A DNA stretch of 64,000 bases, from the NCBI GenBank assembly GCA_021299455.1, contig JAJTGQ010000033.1:1-64000 (forward strand), in the 5' to 3' direction. Each line of letters begins with the position of its first letter. Position 1 is the first letter of the stretch. Shown here piece by piece: positions 7,951 to 16,735 of this stretch. The position numbers were made by a program, and so were the translations under genes. This DNA comes from Flammeovirgaceae bacterium. GTDB taxonomy: Bacteria > Bacteroidota > Bacteroidia > Cytophagales > Cyclobacteriaceae. The notes under the pieces were generated by a model that was not told the DNA's origin, did not search any database, and worked only from the letters and a program-made list of their open reading frames with translations.

Positions 7951-9102
7951 ATCGTTCATCAAGCTAACACCATCCACCAAGTTAACCAAATAAAATTCAG
8001 GTTGAATATTGAAATTCGCGGCATATTGGCGAATCACTTTTTCTTTAAACGATTGCACCTTACCATTTTGAACAAGATTGATCGTACAGCCCCCAAATCC
8101 ACCACCCATCATTCGCGCACCAGTGATTTTCTCCTCTTCGGCCAAGGCGACTAAGTAATCCAACTCTACACAACTTACTTCATAAGCTTGACTTAACCCC
8201 CAGTGGGTATCATACATTAACTTACCAAATTGTACTAACTGGCCCATCTTTAAAAACTCAGCTGCCTGAAGGGTGCGTTGTATCTCATCAACAACATAGA
8301 GACATTTTGTAAAGATGTCGTTGTCAATAATATCTTGATGTTCATACAATAGAGTTCGGCTCACATCACGAAGTGACAAAACACTATTGTTTTTTTGACG
8401 GATGATTTTCACCCCTTCCTCACAGGCTTCGCGCCTTTCGTTGTAGGCTGACGAAGCCAATGAATGCTTGACTTTCGTATCAACGAGAAGAAGGGAATGA
8501 TCGGTAAGATGAACGGGAATCACTTCATGTTTCTGCGATCGGCAATCCAATAACAGGGCAGCATCTTTTTTACCAAACAAACTGGCGTATTGATCCATCA
8601 ACCCACACAAAAGGCCAGCGAATTCATGCTCGGCATTTTGCGAAATTTTCGCCAATGCCAACCGATCCAAACCGCACTTATAAAGTTCGTTGAGGCCAAA
8701 GCCGAACCCGTTGCATAAAGCTGCCGATGAAGACAGACCTCCGCCTACCGGAATATCTCCGCCAAATACACAATCGACCCCATGGATGGGCAAGCCTTTT
8801 CGCTCGAAGCCGTCCATTACGCCCATCAAGTAATTGACCCAGGCTTCCCCCGGGTTTAAATCAAGAATGGAAAATGAAACACCTTCTTCCATGTCGGCCG
8901 AATAGATATTACATCGTTCCGTACCGCTGGGGGCCATTGCATAATAAATAGCGCGGTCAATGGCTGCTGGTAGCACATAACCCTCGTTGTAGTCTGTATG
9001 TTCACCAATAAGATTGATCCTACCGGGCGCGCGAATGACCAACGGCTCTCTCGAAAATTTTTGCTTAAAAATAGAGACTACCCTTCTTGCAATATCCGGC
9101 AT
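7927..9102 (-). CDS. galK: Galactokinase
   Basis: GHMP-superfamily kinase that phosphorylates alpha-D-galactose to galactose-1-phosphate with ATP, the first step of the Leloir pathway in the cytoplasm. Seen from the ATG at 9102 (391 residues): the galactokinase signature APGRINLIGEHTDYNEGYV near the N-terminus, the phosphate-binding GGGLSSSAAL motif, and the C-terminal GGGFGGCTINLV. The frame is open back to 9189, but those 29 residues lie in an octamer-like intergenic repeat and do not resemble galactokinase, so I reject that longer form. A near-consensus -7 box lies four bases before the ATG, which suggests a leaderless mRNA. GalT and GalE are not in the window. Confidence 0.92.
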   Translation of the reverse strand: MPDIARRVVSIFKQKFSREPLVIRAPGRINLIGEHTDYNEGYVLPAAIDRAIYYAMAPSGTERCNIYSADMEEGVSFSILDLNPGEAWVNYLMGVMDGFERKGLPIHGVDCVFGGDIPVGGGLSSSAALCNGFGFGLNELYKCGLDRLALAKISQNAEHEFAGLLCGLMDQYASLFGKKDAALLLDCRSQKHEVIPVHLTDHSLLLVDTKVKHSLASSAYNERREACEEGVKIIRQKNNSVLSLRDVSRTLLYEHQDIIDNDIFTKCLYVVDEIQRTLQAAEFLKMGQLVQFGKLMYDTHWGLSQAYEVSCVELDYLVALAEEEKITGARMMGGGFGGCTINLVQNGKVQSFKEKVIRQYAANFNIQPEFYLVNLVDGVSLMNDKSEHRQP

Positions 9103-9106
9103 CTTA

Positions 9107-9114
9107 CAAGTATA
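9107..9114 (-). promoter_or_regulatory. Putative galK -7 box (leaderless arrangement)
   Basis: Minus-strand TATACTTG matches TAnnTTTG at all but one position. A TTTG lies about 20 bases further upstream, close to the -33 spacing of Bacteroidota promoters. The gap to the ATG is four bases, so transcription would start at or next to the start codon. Confidence 0.35.
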
Positions 9115-9256
9115 GCGATCCCGAATTTGAAACCCAAAATCGGACACCCAAAAACAATTATGGACAGTACGTCTGGCAATAATCCGCAATGAAAGGTGAT
9201 TTTAGGCCATTATGTGGTTGGTCTGTTCTTTGCAAATACGAACGAAATTAGAAACC

Positions 9257-11731
9257 ATGCTCAAGCATTACGCGATCCACTTCTATAGAAACCTTCAAAG
9301 ACAAAAGCTTTTCACCTTCATTAATATACTTGGACTCACGGTTGGTATCGCCAGTTCTCTACTCATTTACCTATACGCCCGCCATGAGTTTAGTTACGAT
9401 ACTTTTCATGAGCATGCAGATCACATCTATCGCGTCAACCAAACTTTTATTTGGGGCGAAAGCACCGACAATGAATTTGCTTCTACAGGGCCTGGCGTAG
9501 CTTATGCTGTGAAGGAAGAAATAACTGAAGTAAAATTGATCACCAGCATCCATACTCCGGGGGATTTTTTGGTTTCTTATACCAATACCAAAAATGAAGT
9601 CATCTCTTTTGAGCAAACCAATGTATTGGCTGCTGATACCAACTTCTTCAAAATGTTTAATTTCAAGCTGGTAAAAGGCAATGAGGCTTCTGCGTTGCGA
9701 CAAGCCAACACCATTGTGCTAACAGAATCAATGGCCAAGAAATATTTCGGAAACGAAGAGCCGATAGGGAAATTAATTTTGATGGGCACTGGCGAAAATC
9801 AGAAGACATACGAGGTAACTGGTGTGGCCAAAGACTTACCAACCAATACGTATCTTCAATTCGATATGCTCATGTCTATGAACAGTTTCCCTCAGGTGAA
9901 AAAGATGTATTGGAGTTGGATATGGACTCAACTAGAAACATACGTTTTACTTGACGAGAACGCCAGCATCGAAACTGTAAAAGCAAAACTAGCAACCATA
10001 CCACGCAAACATGCCCAAGCTACTCTTCAACGGACAATGAACATGTCGTTTGACGATTATATCAAGTCAGGAAAAGACTGGGAATTGTTTCTTCAACCTA
10101 TCACGGGTATTCATTTACCAGCAAAAATTGTTTATAACCGCTTGATCAATGATGGCAACCTCATAATTATCTACTCACTAATCGGTGTGGCAATTTTTAT
10201 CATTCTCTTATCATGCGTCAACTTTATGAATTTGTCCACTGCGCAGTTCACAAAGAGAATCAAAGACGCGAGTGTTAGAAAAATATTGGGATTAGGAAAA
10301 GCAGAACTGAGCATTGGTTACTTTATGGAAGCCTTCATCTTTTGCTCGATTGCTTTATTGATCGCCTTGGCTTTGATCCAAATCTTGCTACCAGGTTTTA
10401 ATCTTTTGGTGGGAAGGGAATTGCAATTTAGCTTATTGAGTGACCCTCGCCTGCTCACAGCACTGTTAGTTCTAGTTTTAACAATGAGCTTTTTATCGGG
10501 AAGTTACCCTGCTATATTTCTCAGTGCATTCAACCCAATCGAAGCCATGAAAGGGAAATTGAGAACTGGCAAGGAAGGCAAGTCATTTAGAAATGGGTTG
10601 GTTGTTTTTCAATTCAGTGTGTCAATCGCACTCATCATTTGCACGGCTGTGGTATTTCAACAATTGAAGTTTGTCTCAGAAAAAGATTTGGGGTTTGATA
10701 AAGAGAACTTAGTAGTGCTCAGTCATGCTGAACGGTTGAGTGATGGAGAAAGTACCGTCAACTCCGCCCTCAATGTATCTGGAGTAGTAAGTGCTTCGCT
10801 TTGTACCTCTGTGCCACCCAATACATTTGGTGGCGATAAGTTCAGTGCCGAAGGCATGGGGGCAAATACTTTTTCGCTCAATTTCACTTCTGCAGATGAA
10901 CGATATCTTTCTACCCTCAACATTAAGTTGAAATACGGAAGGAATTTTTCGTTGAATACACCTGGCGACAATAATCGAGTAATCCTCAACGAAGCAGCTA
11001 TAAAGAAAATCGGCTGGGAGATGAACGAATCTGTGATTGGAAAAAAAATAGAATCCCCAGGTGGCGAAGTGCGTTTTGAAGTAATCGGGGTGGTGGAAGA
11101 TTATCACTATTGGTCGCTGGGCAATCCCATTGAGCCAATGGCCATCTTTCATATTAAAAATAAAAATCTGTTTGGCGCTGGCGATAAGCAATATGTGGTA
11201 CTACGTATTGAAGGACAGACCAGTGCGGCATGGGAGAAAACAATTGCCTCGCTAACTACTCTATGGAAAGAAAAAGCCGGTGATGTTGCTTTTGATTACT
11301 CGTTCGTTGATCAGGCTTTTGCCAATACTTTTAGAGCCCAGCAAAATTTCGGCAAAACATTAACGGTGCTTGCAAGTCTTGGCATATTGATTGCGGCACT
11401 GGGATTACTTGGCATGATCGTTTACACATTAGAGCAACGCACCAAAGAAATTGGGATTAGAAAAGTTTCGGGTGCTTCGGTAAAAGATATTTTGATTTTG
11501 GTCTCGAAAGGCTACACCAAACTTATCCTCATCGCCTTTTTCATTGGTGCCCCGCTCTCCTATTGGCTAATGACCAAGTGGCTACAAGGTTTCACCTATC
11601 ACATTTCGCCTTCGCCATACATTTATGTTTTTGCAGGGGTGGGTACATTGCTTATCGCTTTATTGATCACAAGTTATCATTCCATAAAAGCAGCCCTTCT
11701 AAATCCTGTAGACGTTTTAAAGGACGAATAA
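9257..11731 (+). CDS. ABC transporter permease, FtsX/MacB-PCD type
   Basis: Large inner-membrane permease with two FtsX domains and two MacB-like periplasmic domains, of the type often seen in Bacteroidota arrays of peptide or lipoprotein/antibiotic exporters. Seen in 824 residues from the ATG at 9257: an N-terminal helix (about 22-42), a first periplasmic domain, a three-helix FtsX block near residues 290-450 with the helix-end motif IKDASVRKILGLGK, a fourth helix and second periplasmic domain, and a closing FtsX block with EQRTKEIGIRKVSGASVKDI and LLNPVDVLKDE. The ATPase partner is not adjacent, so it must be encoded elsewhere. The longer frame from 9212 adds residues unlike the family. Confidence 0.88.
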   Translation: MLKHYAIHFYRNLQRQKLFTFINILGLTVGIASSLLIYLYARHEFSYDTFHEHADHIYRVNQTFIWGESTDNEFASTGPGVAYAVKEEITEVKLITSIHTPGDFLVSYTNTKNEVISFEQTNVLAADTNFFKMFNFKLVKGNEASALRQANTIVLTESMAKKYFGNEEPIGKLILMGTGENQKTYEVTGVAKDLPTNTYLQFDMLMSMNSFPQVKKMYWSWIWTQLETYVLLDENASIETVKAKLATIPRKHAQATLQRTMNMSFDDYIKSGKDWELFLQPITGIHLPAKIVYNRLINDGNLIIIYSLIGVAIFIILLSCVNFMNLSTAQFTKRIKDASVRKILGLGKAELSIGYFMEAFIFCSIALLIALALIQILLPGFNLLVGRELQFSLLSDPRLLTALLVLVLTMSFLSGSYPAIFLSAFNPIEAMKGKLRTGKEGKSFRNGLVVFQFSVSIALIICTAVVFQQLKFVSEKDLGFDKENLVVLSHAERLSDGESTVNSALNVSGVVSASLCTSVPPNTFGGDKFSAEGMGANTFSLNFTSADERYLSTLNIKLKYGRNFSLNTPGDNNRVILNEAAIKKIGWEMNESVIGKKIESPGGEVRFEVIGVVEDYHYWSLGNPIEPMAIFHIKNKNLFGAGDKQYVVLRIEGQTSAAWEKTIASLTTLWKEKAGDVAFDYSFVDQAFANTFRAQQNFGKTLTVLASLGILIAALGLLGMIVYTLEQRTKEIGIRKVSGASVKDILILVSKGYTKLILIAFFIGAPLSYWLMTKWLQGFTYHISPSPYIYVFAGVGTLLIALLITSYHSIKAALLNPVDVLKDE

Positions 11732-11774
11732 ATTGTTGGTCCGGCTAGATCAATAACATCGCTTTTCTTAGGGC

Positions 11775-11823
11775 TAAAACGGGATTTTTCTTCACCAATT
11801 TGGGACAAAAAGTCTCCGTTTTA
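11775..11823. repeat. Nested 49-bp palindrome (stem-loop)
   Basis: The outer arms TAAAACGG and CCGTTTTA are perfectly complementary, an inner TTTTT/AAAAA pair continues the stem after a small internal loop, and the apex contains the small palindrome CCAATTTGG. It lies between the permease and the TerB-like gene. It is not followed by a strong T-run, so it fits a protein-binding site or mRNA structure better than a simple terminator. Confidence 0.5.
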
Positions 11824-11911
11824 TTCAATTTTATGCGAAAAAAGCCAGTCAATCATCAATAACCCTCTGGCATGATCTTTCCCATGTGGTATGCATTTAA
11901 CTGAAAATTGT

Positions 11912-12349
11912 ATGAATCTTTTTGAACTACTGGGACTATTCAAACGCAGGGATGCCTCCGCAAAAAGCCATATCAAAAACCTGATTGAGGTTGCTGAGGC
12001 AGACGGGCACTTTGTTGAAGTAGAAAAAGAATTACTGAAATCCATTGCTAAAAAAAATGGTTTTACCGAAAAGCAGATATCTGAAATCCGTAAAAATCCC
12101 GAAGAGATCAAATTGGAAATACCCGGTGATAGCAAAGTCCGATTTCATCGGTTATATGACCTCATCCATATGATGAGCATAGACAACGAGATACATCAAA
12201 ACGAAATGAAGTTATGCACTCAATTGGCCCTGGCTTTTGGGTATCATCGCGACAACATACAAGACTTGATAAAATCAACCTTATCTTGCATCGAGTATGA
12301 AAGAAACGCTGACGACACGATGGGGCGCGTCATTCGGTTATTAGCCTAG
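11912..12349 (+). CDS. TerB-like tellurite resistance family protein
   Basis: Small all-helical cytoplasmic protein of the TerB superfamily, whose members are linked to metal or envelope stress but have no settled biochemical function. Seen in 145 residues: the N-terminal helix with EVAEADGHFVEVEKELLKSI, resembling the TerB acidic metal-binding pattern (ADG-x-x-x-x-E), and the second half HMMSIDNEIHQNEMKLCTQL, which repeats the same D-x-E/E pattern. I chose the ATG at 11912, which starts an MNLFELLGLF helix; the ATG at 11891 adds seven unlikely residues. It is convergent with the YfhO-like gene. Confidence 0.75.
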   Translation: MNLFELLGLFKRRDASAKSHIKNLIEVAEADGHFVEVEKELLKSIAKKNGFTEKQISEIRKNPEEIKLEIPGDSKVRFHRLYDLIHMMSIDNEIHQNEMKLCTQLALAFGYHRDNIQDLIKSTLSCIEYERNADDTMGRVIRLLA

Positions 12350-12363
12350 AAGATCAATGAATG

Positions 12364-14805
12364 CTAGTCCTGTGCTGATTTGAAAGTCACACCCACGCAG
12401 CCTAACAAAACAAATAGCACTACCCAACTAGAAGCAAGCGTTACTTTGTTACCCACTATATAGGGTTGCGGTTCAAACTTGAATTCAATGGTGTGTTTTC
12501 CTTGCGGGATTTCTAATGCTCGCAACACATAATTTGCACGAAGTATTAAAATTTCTTTGCCATCAACGAAAGCATGCCATCCTTTAGGATAGTAAACCTC
12601 GGAAAAAACAGCCAGCCCATTTGTCGATGACTGCGATTCATACTTTAGGTAAGCCGGCTTGAACTCCTGTAAATGTATGGTCGACAAGCTGTCGTACTCG
12701 AAATTTTGAATTTTGAATTTTGAATTGTCAATAACGGCAAAGGATCTGGATTTCAATTCGCCCGTTTGCTTTAGCTCTTCTGTTGGCGAATTTACACCTA
12801 CCACCTCCCTTACAAACCAAGCTGCTCCGTTTGCTTCCGGGTTTGGAATGATGTTACCTGCTTCATCACCATATTTTACATATTTGGCGTTCAGCATATT
12901 TAAAACACCATACTTTTTAAAATCCAATCCTCCGGACTGCGCATCGCGATACAGTTGTTGGGTTTCGCGCAGCAGGCAAGAATCATATAAATCCTGATAC
13001 CTGCGCAACTTAGCCCCGTGATAGCCGCCTAGCGAATGATGGTTGTAGGAAGTTCGCGCTTCGGCCATGGGATTTTGTAGATTATACACCCGATAGTAGC
13101 TTTTGTCTTTTAAGATTTCGTCATCTGCTGCTGAGTTGGCATGGTAAGAGGTATCGCGCTTGCGTTGGAAGTTATCTTTTGAATAATAACGTCTGTCAAC
13201 AATAGCAATATCGAGAGTGATCATGAAAATCAAAAAAGCGTAGAAACCAAGCTCAGAAAACTTCTTTCCTACATTGAAATAGAGCATGAAAAAAATGGAA
13301 ACAATAAAAGCGAAGGAGCGAAATGCGTCTGCCCTTAACAAACCTCTTCTATCGGCACTCATTGCTTTTGTAAACCAAACCGGCAATTGACCTTCGCCAT
13401 CTTTGAGAAAACTTCCAAATCCCGCAAAGAGTATCAGTGCTAAACACAATCCACCAGTCGCACCCAATGCAATCAGCAACTTTTTCTTAGCTTCTTTATC
13501 TACCCCGTTGGTTAGCAATCGCTCCACACCGATCATGCCAAGCAACGGCATAGCGAGCAGTATAATAACCAATGCAAAATTGACCGAACGGAATTTGTTA
13601 TAACCCGGAAAATAATCAAACATAAAATAGTTGAAGGAAGAAAAACTATCTCCCCAACTTAACATCAAGCTTAATGCGCTTAATGGCACCAGCCACCAAA
13701 CAAACTTCTTATCGGCAAACAAAATACCTACCACAAAAAGAAAGATTACAATGGCACCGGCATAGTAAGATCCACCCGTGAAATCTTGCGGACCCCAATA
13801 AGCTGTCGCGTAGTTGGCAAGTTTGTTGGCCGTCTCATTGTCTCCTGAATTCACCAGTGCTTTGTAGGTTGCGCTATTTTCATCTTGCACCAATGACTTC
13901 GCACTTGAGCCTCCGTAAAAATCAGGAATCAACAATACGAATGATTCGAGTACGCCATATTTGTAGGCAAATGCATAGTCCTTGCTCAAGCCATTGGGTT
14001 GGGTTTTCGAACTAGGCTTTACCAATTCTGAAGGGCCTCTAATGGAATAACGCGTATATTCTGTGATCGACCAAAACTGCCCAAAGAAAGTACCTACTGC
14101 AATAATTACGGCCGGCAGAAGTAGTCCTAACGTTTTAAAGAAGTCGCCTATTTGCTTGGCGCGGATGGCATATACCAATTGAACTAATCCATAAACCGCC
14201 ACCATCAACACTAAATAGTAGGTAATCTGCAAATGGTTTTCTCGCAGATGCAACGCCAAGGCCATAGCAGTTAAACCAAAACCTAATATCTTTTTTCCGG
14301 AAAACGCCAAATGAATACCTGCTAAAACCAAAGGCATAAAAGCAATTGCACCGATGCGTGCGTTATGCCCTGCTGAAAGGCCTATGATCAGGTACGAAGA
14401 AAGCCCGAATGCTAACGCTCCTGCGATGGCCAGGTAAGGTCGCACACGAAAGGCCAATAACATAATGTAATAACACAGAAACGCAATCAAGATATTGTTG
14501 ACAGGGTGTGGGAGAAAGAGTCCCATGATCTTTTTGGTCCAAACCACGGAGCCATCGCTCCACTTTAAACTTACCAAATAGGCAGGCATCCCACTAAACA
14601 TATTTGAAGCCCACAGCCCCTCTTCTCCGGTAGAAGCGCGGTAGTCACTCAACGTCTTGCTCCCCCCCTGAAACTGTTGTATATCGGGTTGACTCAGTGA
14701 TTTGTTATCAAAGAATATCGGGCTAAAAAAGAAGACCGTGACCAGCAGGAAAACAACGATAGCAATGATGTGTGGAAGGACATCTGAACCTTTAATCTTT
14801 CGCAT
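12364..14805 (-). CDS. YfhO-like polytopic membrane protein
   Basis: Large inner-membrane protein with the arrangement of the YfhO family, which in Firmicutes helps glycosylate lipoteichoic acid. The Bacteroidota members have no proven substrate, and a lipid-linked glycosyltransferase role is inference. Seen in 813 residues from the ATG at 14805: about 12 membrane helices in the first 570 residues, an early loop FSPIFFDNKSLSQPDIQQF with an acidic residue where GT-C enzymes carry a catalytic Asp, then a soluble C-terminal domain ending in FKFEPQPYIVGN and a last helix. A run of TTTTGAA repeats (12702-12727) lies inside the reading frame and encodes SKFKIQNF. The upstream frame to 14880 looks non-coding. 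Confidence 0.8.
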   Translation of the reverse strand: MRKIKGSDVLPHIIAIVVFLLVTVFFFSPIFFDNKSLSQPDIQQFQGGSKTLSDYRASTGEEGLWASNMFSGMPAYLVSLKWSDGSVVWTKKIMGLFLPHPVNNILIAFLCYYIMLLAFRVRPYLAIAGALAFGLSSYLIIGLSAGHNARIGAIAFMPLVLAGIHLAFSGKKILGFGLTAMALALHLRENHLQITYYLVLMVAVYGLVQLVYAIRAKQIGDFFKTLGLLLPAVIIAVGTFFGQFWSITEYTRYSIRGPSELVKPSSKTQPNGLSKDYAFAYKYGVLESFVLLIPDFYGGSSAKSLVQDENSATYKALVNSGDNETANKLANYATAYWGPQDFTGGSYYAGAIVIFLFVVGILFADKKFVWWLVPLSALSLMLSWGDSFSSFNYFMFDYFPGYNKFRSVNFALVIILLAMPLLGMIGVERLLTNGVDKEAKKKLLIALGATGGLCLALILFAGFGSFLKDGEGQLPVWFTKAMSADRRGLLRADAFRSFAFIVSIFFMLYFNVGKKFSELGFYAFLIFMITLDIAIVDRRYYSKDNFQRKRDTSYHANSAADDEILKDKSYYRVYNLQNPMAEARTSYNHHSLGGYHGAKLRRYQDLYDSCLLRETQQLYRDAQSGGLDFKKYGVLNMLNAKYVKYGDEAGNIIPNPEANGAAWFVREVVGVNSPTEELKQTGELKSRSFAVIDNSKFKIQNFEYDSLSTIHLQEFKPAYLKYESQSSTNGLAVFSEVYYPKGWHAFVDGKEILILRANYVLRALEIPQGKHTIEFKFEPQPYIVGNKVTLASSWVVLFVLLGCVGVTFKSAQD
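12702..12727. repeat. Tandem heptamer (TTTTGAA) inside the YfhO-like gene
   Basis: Three consecutive copies of the heptamer TTTTGAA plus a partial one lie in frame in the C-terminal soluble domain of the YfhO-like gene. The run resembles the degenerate 7-bp arrays seen between genes elsewhere in the window. Confidence 0.5.
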
Positions 14806-14917
14806 GAAAATGGCAATTATTGAAACGCAAATGTGCAAATTTGATTTGGTTATTGGAATAAAATTCACGCAAAGGCGCAAATCCTCAAATAACCACTAAA
14901 CCAATAAATGTTTAAAA

Positions 14918-15352
14918 ATGAAAGCCTCGTTGATCTGTTTGCTAGTATTGGTTGCAACTGTTTCGTACGCACAGAAAAAGTTTGATCAAATCGCAGAAGG
15001 AAATGCCATTCGTGCCGTGCTGGCGCAACAAGTTTCGGATTGGAATAACTTCAATATTGAAGGATTCATGCAAGGCTATTGGAAATCAGATTCGCTTCTA
15101 TTCATTGGTGCAAAGATTACACATGGTTGGGATAGCACTTTGGCTCGATACAAGAAAAGCTATCCCACCAAAGAAGCAATGGGTGTTTTACGATTCGAGA
15201 TTATCCGCCTACAGTTTACAGCAGGCGATGCGTGCTTAGTGACAGGCCGCTACTTCTTACAACGAAAAACCGATAAGCCAAGTGGAGTTTTTACTTTACT
15301 ATTTAGAATGAAAAAGGGGAAGTGGGTAGTGGTGTATGATCATACTTCTTAG
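14918..15352 (+). CDS. Exported SnoaL/NTF2-like (DUF4440-type) protein
   Basis: Small periplasmic protein of 144 residues with a cleavable signal peptide (cleavage expected after VSYA, before QKKFDQ). The mature part has the NTF2-like cone-fold pattern: a starting helix IRAVLAQQVSDWNNFNIEGFM, W-KSDSLLFIG, HGWDSTLARY, then strands ending GVFTLLFRMKKGKWVVVYDH. Such proteins may be enzymes or ligand binders, and no catalytic residues can be assigned. It starts close to the YfhO-like gene in the divergent direction and its stop overlaps that of the next convergent gene by four bases. Confidence 0.78.
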   Translation: MKASLICLLVLVATVSYAQKKFDQIAEGNAIRAVLAQQVSDWNNFNIEGFMQGYWKSDSLLFIGAKITHGWDSTLARYKKSYPTKEAMGVLRFEIIRLQFTAGDACLVTGRYFLQRKTDKPSGVFTLLFRMKKGKWVVVYDHTS

Positions 15353-16011
15353 TCCGCACAGCAACCCAGATCAACTTTCATAGAAATTACAGATTGATTG
15401 TTTGCTTCAATCATGCGTAGGCCATCGGACTTTATCAAAAAACCTCGGTTTACGACAGCATTAATAGTTCCGGAAATTGCCCGATAGGAAGCAATCCCTG
15501 TTCCCGATCCGTCCGATCTAACGGAAAATATCGAATACTCTCCAAACAACAATTCCTCTGTCGAATACATGCCGGCTTTAGGATCTTTGCCAAAAAACCC
15601 AAACGACAGGTACTCGACTCGGCTGCCCAAAGATCTTGACGCGCTAATGAAATAGTACTCTCTAACTTGGATTACTTGACCATTTTCAATCCATCTCGCA
15701 ATTCCGGTTCCACATGATGCTGGCTGAAATTCAAGGGGGGTCGCATTTATTTGAACCTGGCTGGCAATTGGAGTACAACCCGTATTTCTGAACAAAAACG
15801 AAAAGGTATTTGAACCAGACGCAGGCACGAATTGGCTTGAGGAGTTGCTAGAAAAACCCAAACCAGTTGGGCTTGAAAAGCTAGAGGTTGCAAGCGTTTG
15901 ATTAAAAATCCAACCCGAAGGGCGAGATCGGCTTGGAGAAACCAACCCTCCTCCGTCTTTGCAAGCCAATACTGTAAGTAGGCAAAAAAAAACAATCCGA
16001 GATTTCATCAT
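15349..16011 (-). CDS. Hypothetical lipoprotein
   Basis: I do not recognise this 220-residue protein. It has a lipoprotein signal (LTVLAC, Cys at 17 from the first Met) followed by a Gly/Ser-rich stretch and a beta-rich mature domain with Cys residues at CTPIA and SCGTG and a C-terminal CCAD. The Cys pairs could form disulfides in the periplasm. It starts three bases after the stop of the outer-membrane barrel gene on the same strand, so the two are probably co-transcribed. Confidence 0.7.
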   Translation of the reverse strand: MMKSRIVFFCLLTVLACKDGGGLVSPSRSRPSGWIFNQTLATSSFSSPTGLGFSSNSSSQFVPASGSNTFSFLFRNTGCTPIASQVQINATPLEFQPASCGTGIARWIENGQVIQVREYYFISASRSLGSRVEYLSFGFFGKDPKAGMYSTEELLFGEYSIFSVRSDGSGTGIASYRAISGTINAVVNRGFLIKSDGLRMIEANNQSVISMKVDLGCCAD

Positions 16012-16013
16012 GA

Positions 16014-16685
16014 CTAAAATACAAATCCTAGTCTCAACGAACTGTTGAAATTCGAACCAAGTTGAAAGGTGCTTCCTCCTTTATTTGGCTGAGGTGGCGT
16101 GCCAGAAACTGGCGTCACAGAAATATCGGAGCTATTCACTAACTGAAAACCATATCCAATTTCTAAACCCAAATAAAGTCGTTTTACTATGTAGTAATCT
16201 GCTCCCATCAAAAAATTAGCACCAAGTCTCGTAAAACCTCTCTCTGTCCCATTTGGATCCCAAGCTCCGCTTACACTTTTTATAACTCCGCGTGTTCCAG
16301 GATCTCGATCATCTGAAAAGCTGGAGGATTTAATGGTCACATCTGCGTCTAACCCCACATAAGGTGAAAGTCTCTCAGTACCAGCAAAATGCCATTCATA
16401 GCCCGGTCGCAAACTAATTTCAAAAGATGATTGCGTAACCTTTTCGATAGCTTTTTGATTTCTCAAACCAATTGATACTCCAAATCTAAATGCCTGTCGT
16501 TCATTAACAAAAGTTCTAAAGCGTAAGTAATTGATTGAAATAGGAGAAGATGAAAATGGGTTAAAATTAACCTCTGCTGTGAAACTCTTTGCTTTTGGCT
16601 TGTAGCTAAGTGTCTTTAATGAATCTTGTGAAAAGCCAACAAAAACGAAAAGTACAAAAACAGAGGTGGCTAATAATTTTTTCAT
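16014..16685 (-). CDS. Outer membrane beta-barrel protein
   Basis: Predicted 8- to 10-stranded outer-membrane barrel of the OmpW/porin-like kind common in Bacteroidota. Seen in 223 residues: a signal peptide ending at VGFS, then alternating amphipathic strands such as SPISINYLRFRTF, QAFRFGVSIGLRN, SFEISLRPGYEWHF, LYLGLEIGYGFQLV, and a terminal strand SSLRLGFVF ending in Phe, as expected for BAM-dependent insertion. The function is unknown. An exact -7 box lies 16 bases upstream. The lipoprotein gene that follows is probably in the same transcript. Confidence 0.75.
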   Translation of the reverse strand: MKKLLATSVFVLFVFVGFSQDSLKTLSYKPKAKSFTAEVNFNPFSSSPISINYLRFRTFVNERQAFRFGVSIGLRNQKAIEKVTQSSFEISLRPGYEWHFAGTERLSPYVGLDADVTIKSSSFSDDRDPGTRGVIKSVSGAWDPNGTERGFTRLGANFLMGADYYIVKRLYLGLEIGYGFQLVNSSDISVTPVSGTPPQPNKGGSTFQLGSNFNSSLRLGFVF

Positions 16686-16700
16686 GAATAGGTATTTTTA

Positions 16701-16708
16701 CAAATATA
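16701..16708 (-). promoter_or_regulatory. Putative -7 box of the barrel-lipoprotein operon
   Basis: Minus-strand TATATTTG matches TAnnTTTG exactly. It lies 15 bases from the ATG of the barrel gene. A TTTG is found upstream but about 15 bases away, shorter than the usual spacing. Confidence 0.4.
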
Positions 16709-16735
16709 GAAAAGAATGTGCGTCAAAGAAAGTTT

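Noticed and set aside
9103-9189. 29-residue N-terminal extension of galactokinase
   Set aside because: Composition is repeat-derived and the family begins at the later ATG; the promoter box sits between the two.
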